NCBI RefSeq assembly: GCF_029338515.1
Contig: NZ_CP119988.1
Coordinates: 2,418,001-2,482,000, forward strand
Direction: 5' to 3'
DNA from: Haloglomus litoreum
GTDB taxonomy: Archaea > Halobacteriota > Halobacteria > Halobacteriales > Haloarculaceae
DNA: 64,000 nt
Part shown: positions 9,382 through 17,827 of the stretch, piece by piece
Position numbering within the stretch: the stretch's first letter is position 1
Layout of the letters: every line of letters starts with the position of its first letter
Position numbers and translations under genes: made by a program
Notes under the pieces: generated by a model
What the model saw: the letters and a program-made list of their open reading frames with translations, nothing else
Told to the model about the DNA's origin: nothing
Database searches by the model: none

Positions 9382-9708
9382 ATGTCCACGACCGTCCCAC
9401 ACGACACCGACCGGCCGCGCGAGGAGAGCGATACCTCCGGCGTCGACCCACCGGAGACGACCGTTCCGCCGGGCGAGGAGCCCGCGGTCTGTCCCTACTG
9501 CGACCGCCCGTTCCGGAGGGGCGAGGGGCTCGCGCTCCACGTCGGGGAACGGCACGCCGAGGTCCAGTCCGAGGCCGAGCGCGCGGCCTTCGAGTCCGCA
9601 CGCGAGGCCGAGGGGGACGAGCTGTTCATGTACCATCTCCGGGTCATCGCGGCGCTCGGCGTGCTGTACGCGGTGCTGGTGCTGCTGTACATGATCGTCC
9701 TGGCCTGA
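9382..9708 (+). CDS. C2H2 zinc-finger protein with C-terminal membrane anchor
   Basis: A 108-residue protein with one classical C2H2 finger: C37 and C40 in VCPYCDRPF, then H53 and H58 in LALHVGERH. An acidic helix follows, and a single C-terminal transmembrane helix covers about residues 86-106 (ALGVLYAVLVLLYMIVLA). This is a tail-anchored layout with the finger in the cytoplasm. It starts 6 nt after the previous gene and ends the plus-strand run. Haloarchaeal oxidase clusters often carry such small finger proteins. The partner is unknown. Confidence 0.8.
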   Translation: MSTTVPHDTDRPREESDTSGVDPPETTVPPGEEPAVCPYCDRPFRRGEGLALHVGERHAEVQSEAERAAFESAREAEGDELFMYHLRVIAALGVLYAVLVLLYMIVLA

Positions 9709-9743
9709 CCGGCTGGACTCTCGGGTAGCTCCGGAGCGCCCGG

Positions 9744-10016
9744 TCAGTGTTCCGGCGGGCTCGACTCGTCGGGACCGGGCTCCGTCGTCGCCCCCTCGCC
9801 GGGCGGGGACTCCTCGGGGTTCGTCGCAGCGGCAGCGGCTACCAGCAGGAACGTGACGACGAACGTGACCCCGCCCATCGTCAGCGCGAGCGGGACCGTC
9901 GGCGGTGCGTTCACCGAGCGGCCGGCGGCGAGCGCGACCCCGACGCCCGTCGGGAGCGAGAACAGGAGCGCCCAGAACAACCCCTCGGCGTCGAGGGTCC
10001 CGGGGAGCCCCCTCAT
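9744..10016 (-). CDS. small two-helix membrane protein of the cox operon
   Basis: A 90-residue protein with two hydrophobic helices (about residues 13-31 and 43-64) and a disordered acidic, Pro-rich tail. It lies 19 nt downstream of the zinc-ribbon gene on the minus strand and converges with the zinc-finger gene on the plus strand. It follows the order coxB, coxA/C, subunit IV, zinc-ribbon protein, so it is probably the last gene of the oxidase operon. No family is recognised. Confidence 0.65.
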   Translation of the reverse strand: MRGLPGTLDAEGLFWALLFSLPTGVGVALAAGRSVNAPPTVPLALTMGGVTFVVTFLLVAAAAATNPEESPPGEGATTEPGPDESSPPEH

Positions 10017-10035
10017 CGACCCCGCATCCCCCAGG

Positions 10036-10293
10036 TCATAGCAGCGCCGCGCACTCCCGGCAGAACCGGTACCCCGTCTCGTTCACCGTCCCACAGCGGG
10101 GACAGATCGCCCCGTCGGTGACAGTCGGCGAGTGCTCCGCGCGCTGCCACTCCCGCGGGGTGGCCGTCCCGCTCGACGCGATGGGTGGGAGCTCCGACTC
10201 CTCGGCCGCCACGTACCTCGAGAGGTACAGCACCAGCGGTACCTGGACCGCCGGGATGAGCACGAGCGCGGCGATGAGCCAGAGCGAGACCAT
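10036..10293 (-). CDS. membrane-anchored zinc-ribbon protein of the cox operon
   Basis: An 85-residue protein with an N-terminal transmembrane helix (MVSLWLIAALVLIPAVQV) and a C-terminal zinc ribbon formed by CPRCG and CRECA near residues 65-82. It lies immediately downstream of the subunit IV gene with a 6-nt gap, so it is very likely co-transcribed with the oxidase. Haloarchaeal oxidase operons commonly carry such short ribbon proteins of unknown role. Metal delivery or assembly is a guess. Confidence 0.75.
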   Translation of the reverse strand: MVSLWLIAALVLIPAVQVPLVLYLSRYVAAEESELPPIASSGTATPREWQRAEHSPTVTDGAICPRCGTVNETGYRFCRECAALL

Positions 10294-10299
10294 GGCCGC

Positions 10300-10572
10300 T
10301 CACGTGATGGAGTAGGAGGCGGCGATGGTTAACGCCAGCGCCGCGAGCAGTCCCATGCCCATCAGGTAGCTGAGCGAGCGCTGCTCCCAGCGGAGATGCT
10401 GGTAGTACGCGGCGACGATGACCGCCTTGAGCAGCGACAGCACCAGGATAGCGGCCACCGCCACCCAGTAGGTCCCCGGCTCCAGCAGGCCGGCGTACTC
10501 GACGGCGACCTGCACGGTCGCGCCGACGAACAGCACCACGTAGATGTACGTGTAGAGTTTTGCGTGTGACAT
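10300..10572 (-). CDS. cytochrome c oxidase subunit IV-like protein
   Basis: A 90-residue protein starting at ATG 10572 (MSHAKLYTYIYVVLF). It has three helices and the family signature LLKAVIVAAYYQHLRWE in the loop after helix 2, characteristic of the small prokaryotic oxidase subunit IV (CyoD/COX4 type). It acts in the membrane as a structural subunit of the heme-copper oxidase. It lies 50 nt downstream of the fused coxA-coxC gene in the same direction. The intervening AT-rich stretch may hold its own ribosome-binding region. Confidence 0.9.
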   Translation of the reverse strand: MSHAKLYTYIYVVLFVGATVQVAVEYAGLLEPGTYWVAVAAILVLSLLKAVIVAAYYQHLRWEQRSLSYLMGMGLLAALALTIAASYSIT

Positions 10573-10622
10573 TTCGATTGTTTCCTGTTTTCGATTATTG
10601 TGTTGATGTTTGAGTGGCTGTA

Positions 10623-13241
10623 TCAGAGGATGTAGAACAGCGGGAAGAGGAACAGCCAGACGATGTCGACGAAGTGCCAGTAGAGGCCGAAGAACTCCAG
10701 CGGCGCCTCGTCGTCCAGGTAGGCGCCCCGCGAGGCGCGGACGATCATGTAGGTCGCGATGATGAGCCCGACGATGACGTGGGCCGCGTGCAGCCCGGTC
10801 GTCAGGAAGAACGTGGAGGCCCGGATGTTCGTCGAGAGCCAGATGCCCTCGTGGAACAGCTCGAACCACTCGATGCCCTTGTTGACGAGGAAGCCGATGC
10901 CGAGCAGGAGCGTCACCATCATCGAGGCGACGACACCCCGGGTGGAGTTGCGCTCGGCGGCCACCAGTGCGAGGACGACGCTGAACGAACTCGTCAACAG
11001 CAGGTAGGTGTTGACGAGCCCCGGGAGCGAGCGGTGGGGGATTGGCGTCCAGGCCGACCAGCCACCGGGGAACGCGACGCGGATGAAGACGTACGAGCCG
11101 ATGAAGGCGCCGAACAGCACCACGTCGCTCGCCAGGAACACCCACATCCCAGTCTTCGTGTTCGAGGTGCTGGAGAACGGCCAGCTCTCGCCGAACGGGC
11201 CGGTCGGCCCGTGGAACTCCTCCAGCCCCATCGCGACCATCGCGCCCAACCCGAGCGCGGTCCCGAACACCAGTGAGCCCAGGTGGACCATCCCCCAGAT
11301 GCCCTCGATGAGCTGCCCCTCCACGATGCCCGAGAGGCCGAAGAACGCGAACAGCGCGGCCGCGCCGGTCACGAACGGCCAGATGCTGGCGTGGCTGACG
11401 TGGTCGTCGTCGGAGTGGTCATCGTGGACGGTCGTGGCCACCTCACCCCCGTCGGTCGCCGCTTCACCCCCGTCCGCGGCCGACTCCGGCCGGAAGGAGA
11501 GCTTCCCGTCCCCGTAGCTGGGGATGCCTGGGAAGTTCTCCAGCGGCGGCGGGGACGGCACCGCCCACTCCGCCGTGGTGGAGTAGGCCCACGGGTTGCC
11601 CTCGGCCTCCTCGCCGGCCCAGATGGACTTCCCGATGGTGTAGACGGTGACGAGGAAGGAGAGCCCGAGGATGAACGCGCCGACCGTGGCGAGCTGGTGC
11701 CACGGCGTGAACGCCTCGGGGTAGTTGAACACCCGGCGGGGCGTCTCCCAGGCGACGAACATCGGGAAGTACAGCAGGTTGAACCCGATGAAGTACAGCA
11801 CGAAGCTCACCTTCCCGAGGAACTCGTCGTACATCTTCCCGGTCATCTTCGGGAACCAGTAGTAGAGCGCCCCGATGAGCGCCGTGACGCCCCCGACCAT
11901 GACGTAGTGGAAGTGTGCGACGACCCAGTAGGTGCCGCGGAACTCGTAGTCCAGCACGACGGCGCCGAGGAAGACGCCGGTGATGCCCCCGATGATGAAC
12001 AGGAACAGCGCGCCGAACGCGTAGAGGAACGGCGTCGTGAACCGGATGCGCCCCTTGATCATCGTGTAGATGAGCGCGAACACCATCAGGTCGAACGGGA
12101 GCGAGATGCCGATGGTGGTCGCCATGAACAGCGTCTTGATCTCGAGGTTGATGCTGGTCAGGAACATGTGGTGCATCCAGACGACGAACGACTGGATGGC
12201 CACGAGCAGCATCGCGCCGATGAACCACTTGCGCCCGACGATGCGGCGGCCGGTGAACGTCTGGAAGATCTCGGCCATCGCCCCCAGCGCGGGGAAGAAG
12301 ACGATGTACACCTCCGGATGGCCGAAGAACCAGAACAGATGCGCCCACAGCATCGACCCGCCCGCCGACTGCGCCGCGAAGTAGGTCGTCCCGAGGATGC
12401 GGTCCGAGGAGAGGATGATGAGCGCCGCCAGCAGCGCCGCGAACGCGAACAGCATCATCCACACCGTCAGCAGGATGGACCACGAGAACAGCGGCAACCG
12501 TCGCATCGTGAGTCCCTCGGCCCGCATCCGATGCATGGTGGTAATGAAGTTCACCCCACCGACCGTCACCGAGGCTGTGAACAGCATCAACCCCAGCACC
12601 GAGGTCGTCGAGCCGATGCCCGGCGTGTACGCGGGGATGTTCAGCGGGGCGTACATCGTCCAGCCGCCGGGGAACGCGCCGGCCTGGAAGAACGACACCC
12701 CCACGAGGATGCCCGAGGCGAGATAGAACCAGTAGCTGAGGGCGTTGAGTCGCGGGAACGCGAGGTCCTTCGCGCCGATCTGTAGCGGGACGATGTAGTT
12801 GGCGAAGCCGAACGCGAACGGCGAGAGGAACCAGAACACCATCAGCAGGCCGTGCAGCGAGACCGCCTGGTTGTACGCGGCCGCCGACAGCGGGCCGGCG
12901 CCCGGCGCGCGCGGCGTGAACAGCTGCAGCCGCATCAGCAGCGCCAGCACCCCCCCGAACAGGAGGAAGAACATCGCCGTCACCGTGTAGAGGATGCCGA
13001 TGTCCTTGTGGTTCGTCGTGACGAGCCACCGCTTCAGCGAACTCGTGTCCGGCAGGCCGTGACCGTGGTCCTCCTCCTCGTCGTGGGCGATATCGGAGAC
13101 GGGGAGGTCCTCGCCCTGTACCGTTCCCCCGTCCGGCGTGGGCTCCTCGCCGCCGGAGGCGACCTCCGACGGGGCGCCCGCACCGGGCTCGTCAGCCTCC
13201 GACTGTGCGTCCCGCTCGTCGTTCGTGTGTTCGTCAGGCAT
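10623..13241 (-). CDS. coxAC: cytochrome c oxidase subunits I and III, fused
   Basis: An 872-residue fusion whose ATG at 13241 overlaps the coxB stop by 8 nt. After an acidic leader of about 65 residues comes subunit I (about 70-590). Heme a ligand H130 lies in SLHGLLMVFW. The CuB/Tyr motif GHPEVY carries H308, E310 and Y312, CuB histidines are H357-H358, and heme ligands H443 and H445 lie in VAHFHY. The Glu in GHPEVY marks an A1-type proton path. An Asp/His-rich linker (about 590-620) leads to a seven-helix subunit III. This is the catalytic core of a SoxM-type O2 reductase in the cytoplasmic membrane. Confidence 0.95.
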   Translation of the reverse strand: MPDEHTNDERDAQSEADEPGAGAPSEVASGGEEPTPDGGTVQGEDLPVSDIAHDEEEDHGHGLPDTSSLKRWLVTTNHKDIGILYTVTAMFFLLFGGVLALLMRLQLFTPRAPGAGPLSAAAYNQAVSLHGLLMVFWFLSPFAFGFANYIVPLQIGAKDLAFPRLNALSYWFYLASGILVGVSFFQAGAFPGGWTMYAPLNIPAYTPGIGSTTSVLGLMLFTASVTVGGVNFITTMHRMRAEGLTMRRLPLFSWSILLTVWMMLFAFAALLAALIILSSDRILGTTYFAAQSAGGSMLWAHLFWFFGHPEVYIVFFPALGAMAEIFQTFTGRRIVGRKWFIGAMLLVAIQSFVVWMHHMFLTSINLEIKTLFMATTIGISLPFDLMVFALIYTMIKGRIRFTTPFLYAFGALFLFIIGGITGVFLGAVVLDYEFRGTYWVVAHFHYVMVGGVTALIGALYYWFPKMTGKMYDEFLGKVSFVLYFIGFNLLYFPMFVAWETPRRVFNYPEAFTPWHQLATVGAFILGLSFLVTVYTIGKSIWAGEEAEGNPWAYSTTAEWAVPSPPPLENFPGIPSYGDGKLSFRPESAADGGEAATDGGEVATTVHDDHSDDDHVSHASIWPFVTGAAALFAFFGLSGIVEGQLIEGIWGMVHLGSLVFGTALGLGAMVAMGLEEFHGPTGPFGESWPFSSTSNTKTGMWVFLASDVVLFGAFIGSYVFIRVAFPGGWSAWTPIPHRSLPGLVNTYLLLTSSFSVVLALVAAERNSTRGVVASMMVTLLLGIGFLVNKGIEWFELFHEGIWLSTNIRASTFFLTTGLHAAHVIVGLIIATYMIVRASRGAYLDDEAPLEFFGLYWHFVDIVWLFLFPLFYIL

Positions 13242-14028
13242 GGGATTCACCTTCACCGCCGCCGGCGCCGTGTCCGGCCTCCGTGGGCGTCGCCATCGGC
13301 GTCGTGTTGCTCGTCGTGTTCGCGTACCACTGCTCGTACTCGTCGGGCTCCATCGCCACCACCGTCGCGTCCATGTACGAGTGCTGCTGGCCACAGAGCT
13401 CGAAGCAGGCGGCCGAGTAGTTCCGCGTCTCGGGCGCCACGAACCACGTCTCGGTGGTGTGGCCCGGGATGGAGTCGGACTTCACCCGCAACTCGGGGAT
13501 GCCGAAGTTGTGGAACACGTCGGCCGACGTCACCCGCAACTCGATCTCGCGGTTCGCCGGGACCCGCATCACCCCCGACCCCTTCGTCGAGTAGCCGTTC
13601 TCGTAGACGAACTCCCAGTAGAACTGGTGGCCGATGACCGTCACCTCGACCGGGTCGCCCTGCGCGACCTCCTCGTCCGATGGCCCGGGACTCGCCTCGA
13701 CGTACAGCAGCGTCCCGTAGGTCCAGAGGATGAGCGAGATGACGATGACGGCACTCAGCGCGAACGAGAGGAACAGCTTCTTGCCCTTGCCACCGCCCGT
13801 CGGAACCTCGCCGAGCGATGGCCGTTCGTCGTCGCCATCCGTCGCGTGACTCCCACTCTCGCGGTACTTGTAGGCGTTCCAGCACATGTAGCCCAGCACC
13901 ACGATGCCCACGAGCGTCCCGAGGAGGAGGAACATCTCGTAGATACGGGAGAACACATCCACGCGTGTCCCCCGAGGGATGATGCCGGACTGGAGCGCCC
14001 AAGCCACCCGGCCTGTCAGTGGTATCAT
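13234..14028 (-). CDS. coxB: cytochrome c oxidase subunit II
   Basis: A 264-residue protein with two N-terminal helices (about residues 28-50 and 86-108) and an outer cupredoxin domain. All CuA ligands are present: H173 in DVFHNF, then C208, E210, C212, H216 and M219 in CFELCGQQHSYM. The domain receives electrons from a cupredoxin such as halocyanin and passes them to subunit I. It is the first gene of the minus-strand oxidase operon, followed by the fused I/III gene with an 8-nt overlap. A disordered Thr/Gly/Ser tail closes the protein. Confidence 0.95.
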   Translation of the reverse strand: MIPLTGRVAWALQSGIIPRGTRVDVFSRIYEMFLLLGTLVGIVVLGYMCWNAYKYRESGSHATDGDDERPSLGEVPTGGGKGKKLFLSFALSAVIVISLILWTYGTLLYVEASPGPSDEEVAQGDPVEVTVIGHQFYWEFVYENGYSTKGSGVMRVPANREIELRVTSADVFHNFGIPELRVKSDSIPGHTTETWFVAPETRNYSAACFELCGQQHSYMDATVVAMEPDEYEQWYANTTSNTTPMATPTEAGHGAGGGEGESHA

Positions 14029-14179
14029 CGTTCGTGGAGGAATCCGGCCCCGGTCACTTATCCGTTACGGGGGTTGTTACCAGGAAGCGTGTTGACGTTC
14101 GACATATCGTCCCCACCGATCACGGGGGCCGACGGGTCGGCTCCGGCCCCTTCTTGTATCCGGCTCGCCAACCCCGTGT

Positions 14180-14881
14180 ATGGCTCGCGAGCTGGCCGAC
14201 GGGGTCTGGTTGCTCGATGTCGGATTACTCCCGCCGCTCGCGACGAACGCCTTCCTCCTCGAGGGGGCCGAAGAGGACGGAGCGACGCTGGTCGACACCG
14301 GGCTCTGGCGGAACCACCCCTCGCTCGTCGGCGAACTGGCCGACGCCGGCTACCAGCCGCCCGACCTCGACCGGGTGCTGCTCACCCACTACGACCTCGA
14401 CCACGTGACCGGGCTCGGTAGGCTCCTCGAACGTGGCTTCGACGGCCCCGTCTACATGGGTCGGCGGGACGTGGAACTCGTCCGCGGGGAGTGGGACCCG
14501 CCGCTCGCACACCACAAGGGCGCGTTCCACCGCCTCGCACGGTGGCTGTTCCCGTTCCCGGACGTGGACCTCCGACCGGTCGACGACGGCGACCGTATCG
14601 GCGGCGTCACCGCCTTCCACACGCCCGGGCACAACCACGGCCACACCGTCTTCGTCCACACAGGGCTCTCGGTGGCGTGTCTGGGCGACCTGGTCTGGGA
14701 GGAGGGGGGACAGCTCACGCCACCGTTCTGGCTGGACTCCTACGAGATGCGGGCCATCCGGGAGTCGATCAAGCGCTTCGACAGCGAAGCGCCCGACTTC
14801 GAGGTGGCAGCGGTGTCACACGGGACCCCGTTCGTGACGGGCGGCCGTGACGCGATCCGGCGGCTGGCAGCCGAGCTGTAG
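14180..14881 (+). CDS. metallo-beta-lactamase-fold hydrolase with altered metal motif
   Basis: A 233-residue MBL-fold protein. The normal HxHxDH metal motif reads H70-Y-D-L-D-H75 here (LLTHYDLDHVTGL), so the second His is replaced by Asp72. The other fold markers are kept: LVDTGLW near residue 38, a TPGHNHGHTV loop with several His, an ACLGDLVWEEGG segment and a late SHGTPF. The protein is probably still a zinc or iron hydrolase using Asp as ligand, as in some glyoxalase-II/lactonase-like subgroups. The substrate is unknown. It is divergent from coxB with 151 nt between. Confidence 0.85.
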   Translation: MARELADGVWLLDVGLLPPLATNAFLLEGAEEDGATLVDTGLWRNHPSLVGELADAGYQPPDLDRVLLTHYDLDHVTGLGRLLERGFDGPVYMGRRDVELVRGEWDPPLAHHKGAFHRLARWLFPFPDVDLRPVDDGDRIGGVTAFHTPGHNHGHTVFVHTGLSVACLGDLVWEEGGQLTPPFWLDSYEMRAIRESIKRFDSEAPDFEVAAVSHGTPFVTGGRDAIRRLAAEL

Positions 14882-14976
14882 GGTCGTGTCACGGTGGGAC
14901 CGACGTGGCCAACTGGCCAGCAGGTGGCCCCTGCCGCATGATATCCGTTATCCGGCTACCCCGTATCCGACGTGAT

Positions 14977-15282
14977 ATGACAGGTACCGAGAGGGGCCCG
15001 GAGACGGACGACCTGCAGATCGTCAGGCGGACCATCCAGCCGTCGTGCGAAGCCGCCGAGTTCGAGCTGGTGGAACTCGTGGCGGAGCTGGAGGGCTGCG
15101 AGGCCGACGAGCTCCCCTCGCTGTACGACCGGATCGACCACATCGTCGAGTACGTGTTCCGCAATCCACCGTCGAGCGAGGCGCAGCTGGTGGTCGAGTT
15201 CTCCTACGCGGGATACCGTATCACCATCGACCAGCAGGGCAACGTCACCCTGCTGGCCGTCAAGGAGAGCGCTGCGGAGTAG
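14977..15282 (+). CDS. HalOD1 output-domain protein
   Basis: A 101-residue acidic protein. The start at ATG 14977 is preferred over upstream in-frame starts because the domain begins about 15 residues later. The pattern matches the haloarchaeal HalOD1 output domain: FELVELVAELEGCEADELPSLYDRID, then a short linker and the strands LVVEFSYAGYRITI and GNVTLLAV. HalOD1 proteins are found alone or fused to response-regulator receivers and are presumed signalling outputs, with no proven biochemical activity. The gene is monocistronic and convergent with the DHH gene. Confidence 0.85.
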   Translation: MTGTERGPETDDLQIVRRTIQPSCEAAEFELVELVAELEGCEADELPSLYDRIDHIVEYVFRNPPSSEAQLVVEFSYAGYRITIDQQGNVTLLAVKESAAE

Positions 15283-15289
15283 CGTCGGC

Positions 15290-17653
15290 TCAGGCCGCGG
15301 CCGCGACGCGGTCCGCGACCGACTTGATGACGGCCTTCAGCACCGCGTCGCGCTCGCCGGAGAGGAACTCGATCTTCCCCTCGCGGGCGCCGCGCGCGGC
15401 GACGCCGGCGTGCTCGGCCTCCTCGGCCACCTCCTCGGCGATGCCCCGGAGGTCGAGCTCCTCCGTCGCGCGGAGGAACAGCTCGTCCTTCGCGATGCCG
15501 ATGGTGACGAAGCGGTCGCCCTCGGCCTCGCGGCGGTGGAGCTCGTCCAGCAGCAGCCGCTTGGGCGGGAAGTCGAAGCGGTGCGTGTAGGAGTCCGTGT
15601 CCAGCACCGCGAAGGAGACGCCCGCCGCCTCGCGGCGCTCGAGGTTCGCCAGCGCGGTGTCCATCTCGGCCTCGAGCTTGGTGTCGAACTGCTCGGAGAC
15701 CTGCTCGGCGAGGCCGACGCCGTCACCGCCCTCGCCCCGCTCGAACAGCAGGTCGATGATGAGCTCGCGCTTGTCCTCGTAGGACTGGTAGTAGGCCTCC
15801 AGCGCCACGGCCTCGCGGAGCTGCGCGGCGGTCTCGGCGTCGACGCCCGCCTCCTCGGCGAGCGTGACGTACTGCTCGGGCGCGTCGTCCCAGTAGGAGA
15901 CGGCCGGCAGGTGGCCGAGATCGTCCCGGATGGCGTCGTTGATGGCGGCCGCGAGCGTCGCGCCCACGGTGGCCGCGGTCCGCTCGTCGCTCCCGGCGTC
16001 GGGCGCGACGGTCGTCTCGACGGCCTCGCGGACCTCCTCGTCGACGGCCTGTCCGTCCACGACGACGCGCTCGGCGTCGTAGACATCCAGCAGGTCGAAC
16101 CCGTCCATGGACTCGCGAGTGCCGCCGGCGGCGGCGAAGACGAACAGCGGGAACTTCTCGTCGTGGCGCTCCTGGTCGCCCAGCATCCCCGTCACGTCCT
16201 TCGTGGCGTCGTCCATGTCGTAGACGGCGCCCTCGAGCGGCCGGCGGTCGAAGTAGTGGTAGCTGGCGTCGCTGGCGGCGTGCTCCTCGGCGACGAGCGG
16301 CAGGACCGCGCGCTCGATGGCGGCCCCCGCGACGTAGCCGTCGGTCGTCGCGGCGTGCCGGATGACGACCGGGCGCGACTCGGCGACGGCGCGCCGGATG
16401 GCCGTCGCGGCCTCGTGGAGGTCGTCGTTCAGCTCGGAGACGACCTCGTCGACGGCCAGCGGCTCCACCCGCTCGGGTTCGGCCTCTTCGGTCAGCGCCT
16501 CGGCCATCCGCTGCTCGACGGTCTCTCGCTCCCCGTCGGCCAGGACGACCAGCTCTTCGGTCTCGACCTGCAGTTCGTCGCGCCGGACCCGGACCTCGCC
16601 CGTGAGCCGGACGATGTCGCCGGTCTCGACCTCGGGGTACGCGCGGACGCCGGCCTCCTCGAACGCGGCGCAGTCGACCACAGCGGTCTCGTCGCGCAGT
16701 TCGAAGACGGTCGGCCCGGAGGTCTGCCGGACGCTCACGATCTCGCCCTCGATGGCGATGACGTCGCCGACGCGCTCGCGCAGGTCCTCGACGGACGCGC
16801 GCTCGGCCTCGGTGGGCTCGGCCTGCTCCTCGGTCCCGGAGTCGTCGGTCGTCACGTCCGGCTCGCTCTCGGCCCCGGAGTCGTCGGTCGTCACGTCCGG
16901 CTCGCTCTCGGCCCCGGAGTCGTCGGTCGTCACGTCCGGCTCGCTCTCGGCCCCGGAGTCGTCGGTCGTCACGTCCGGCTCGCTCTCGGCCCCGGAGTCG
17001 TCGGTCGCCGCCTCCGTCACCTCGTCGGCTTCGGGTGTGGCGTCCTCGCTCGCGGCGTCGGCCCGGCCCTGCCCGGCGGTCGGTGCCGGTTCCGAGTCAC
17101 GTCCTGACGGCGCCTCGGAGCCCCCGGCGGTGCCCGAGTGGGCCTGTGATTCGCCCGTGGCCTCGCTCGTCTCCGTCTCCTCCTCGCTGTCGTCGTCGGG
17201 TTCCGAGACCGGTTCGGGCTCGGAGGTCCCCTGGCTGCTGTCGCCCGCACCTCCGTCGTCCTCGTCGTCGTCCTCGTCGGCGAGGTAGTCGCCATCCGGG
17301 GAGTCGATGAGGCGGCCGCGGAAGTCGCGGTCGGACTGGCGGATGGACCAGCCGAGGTCCACGTCGCCGTTGTCGCGGACGTTCGTGACCTGGACGAAGA
17401 CGCTGTCGCCGGGCTCCCAGTCGAGCGATTCGAGCCGTCGGTCGAGCTTCGACCGGTGGAGCAGCCCGGTGACGCTGCGCGAGAGGTCGACGAAGACGCC
17501 GAAGTCGGCGTAGCCGTCGACGGTCCCCTCGTAGAAGCGGCCCTCGGTCAGCTGGCTCGGACTGTTCCCCTCGAACTCGAACACGACGTCCTCCTGGTGG
17601 GTGTCGCAGATCGGCCCGTCAGTCGCCGTACCACAGATGATGCAGTTACCCAT
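15290..17653 (-). CDS. zinc-finger/S1/OB-fold/DHH-like multidomain nucleic-acid protein
   Basis: A 787-residue protein starting at ATG 17653. A small Cys motif (NCIICGTATDGPICDTH) is followed by an S1 RNA-binding domain (about residues 30-105, FYEGTVDGYADFGVFVDL). A long acidic linker includes four 13-residue repeats (DDSGAESEPDVTT). Next comes an OB-fold of the RPA/nucleic-acid type (VIAIEGEIVSVRQTSG) and then a DHH/RecJ-like C-terminal half (RPVVIRHAATTDGYVAGAAI). The classical DHH acid motif is weak, so phosphoesterase activity is uncertain. Such archaeal RecJ-related proteins are thought to act in RNA or DNA processing. Confidence 0.85.
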   Translation of the reverse strand: MGNCIICGTATDGPICDTHQEDVVFEFEGNSPSQLTEGRFYEGTVDGYADFGVFVDLSRSVTGLLHRSKLDRRLESLDWEPGDSVFVQVTNVRDNGDVDLGWSIRQSDRDFRGRLIDSPDGDYLADEDDDEDDGGAGDSSQGTSEPEPVSEPDDDSEEETETSEATGESQAHSGTAGGSEAPSGRDSEPAPTAGQGRADAASEDATPEADEVTEAATDDSGAESEPDVTTDDSGAESEPDVTTDDSGAESEPDVTTDDSGAESEPDVTTDDSGTEEQAEPTEAERASVEDLRERVGDVIAIEGEIVSVRQTSGPTVFELRDETAVVDCAAFEEAGVRAYPEVETGDIVRLTGEVRVRRDELQVETEELVVLADGERETVEQRMAEALTEEAEPERVEPLAVDEVVSELNDDLHEAATAIRRAVAESRPVVIRHAATTDGYVAGAAIERAVLPLVAEEHAASDASYHYFDRRPLEGAVYDMDDATKDVTGMLGDQERHDEKFPLFVFAAAGGTRESMDGFDLLDVYDAERVVVDGQAVDEEVREAVETTVAPDAGSDERTAATVGATLAAAINDAIRDDLGHLPAVSYWDDAPEQYVTLAEEAGVDAETAAQLREAVALEAYYQSYEDKRELIIDLLFERGEGGDGVGLAEQVSEQFDTKLEAEMDTALANLERREAAGVSFAVLDTDSYTHRFDFPPKRLLLDELHRREAEGDRFVTIGIAKDELFLRATEELDLRGIAEEVAEEAEHAGVAARGAREGKIEFLSGERDAVLKAVIKSVADRVAAAA
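16842..16997. repeat. four in-frame 39-bp tandem repeats
   Basis: Four head-to-tail 39-bp units occupy 16842-16880, 16881-16919, 16920-16958 and 16959-16997. A partial fifth copy follows, and the unit boundaries are nearly identical. On the minus strand each encodes DDSGAESEPDVTT, part of the acidic linker between the S1 and OB domains of the DHH-like protein. The near identity suggests recent slippage or unequal crossover. Length variation would not shift the frame. Confidence 0.95.
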
Positions 17654-17827
17654 TACTGCGAGGGAGCAGTCCGTGCCTAAAACCCCTGTCGGAATCCCGC
17701 TCGCGATGGCCCCCCTCAACGCCACCCGCCGGCGTCCTCAGGAGGCGGAGTAGACGACAGATCCCTTCTGTTCGCGACCAATACCTGGCGTTCGATCCGT
17801 AACGCAACCATCCAGAGCGGGAGTGGA

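Noticed and set aside
11283-12785. 500-codon plus-strand open frame inside the oxidase gene
   Set aside because: It is Arg/Glu/His/Asp-biased shadow sequence antisense to coxAC, a typical high-GC artefact.
16842-16997. Tandem repeats considered as a CRISPR array
   Set aside because: The 39-bp units are adjacent without spacers and lie in frame inside a coding sequence.
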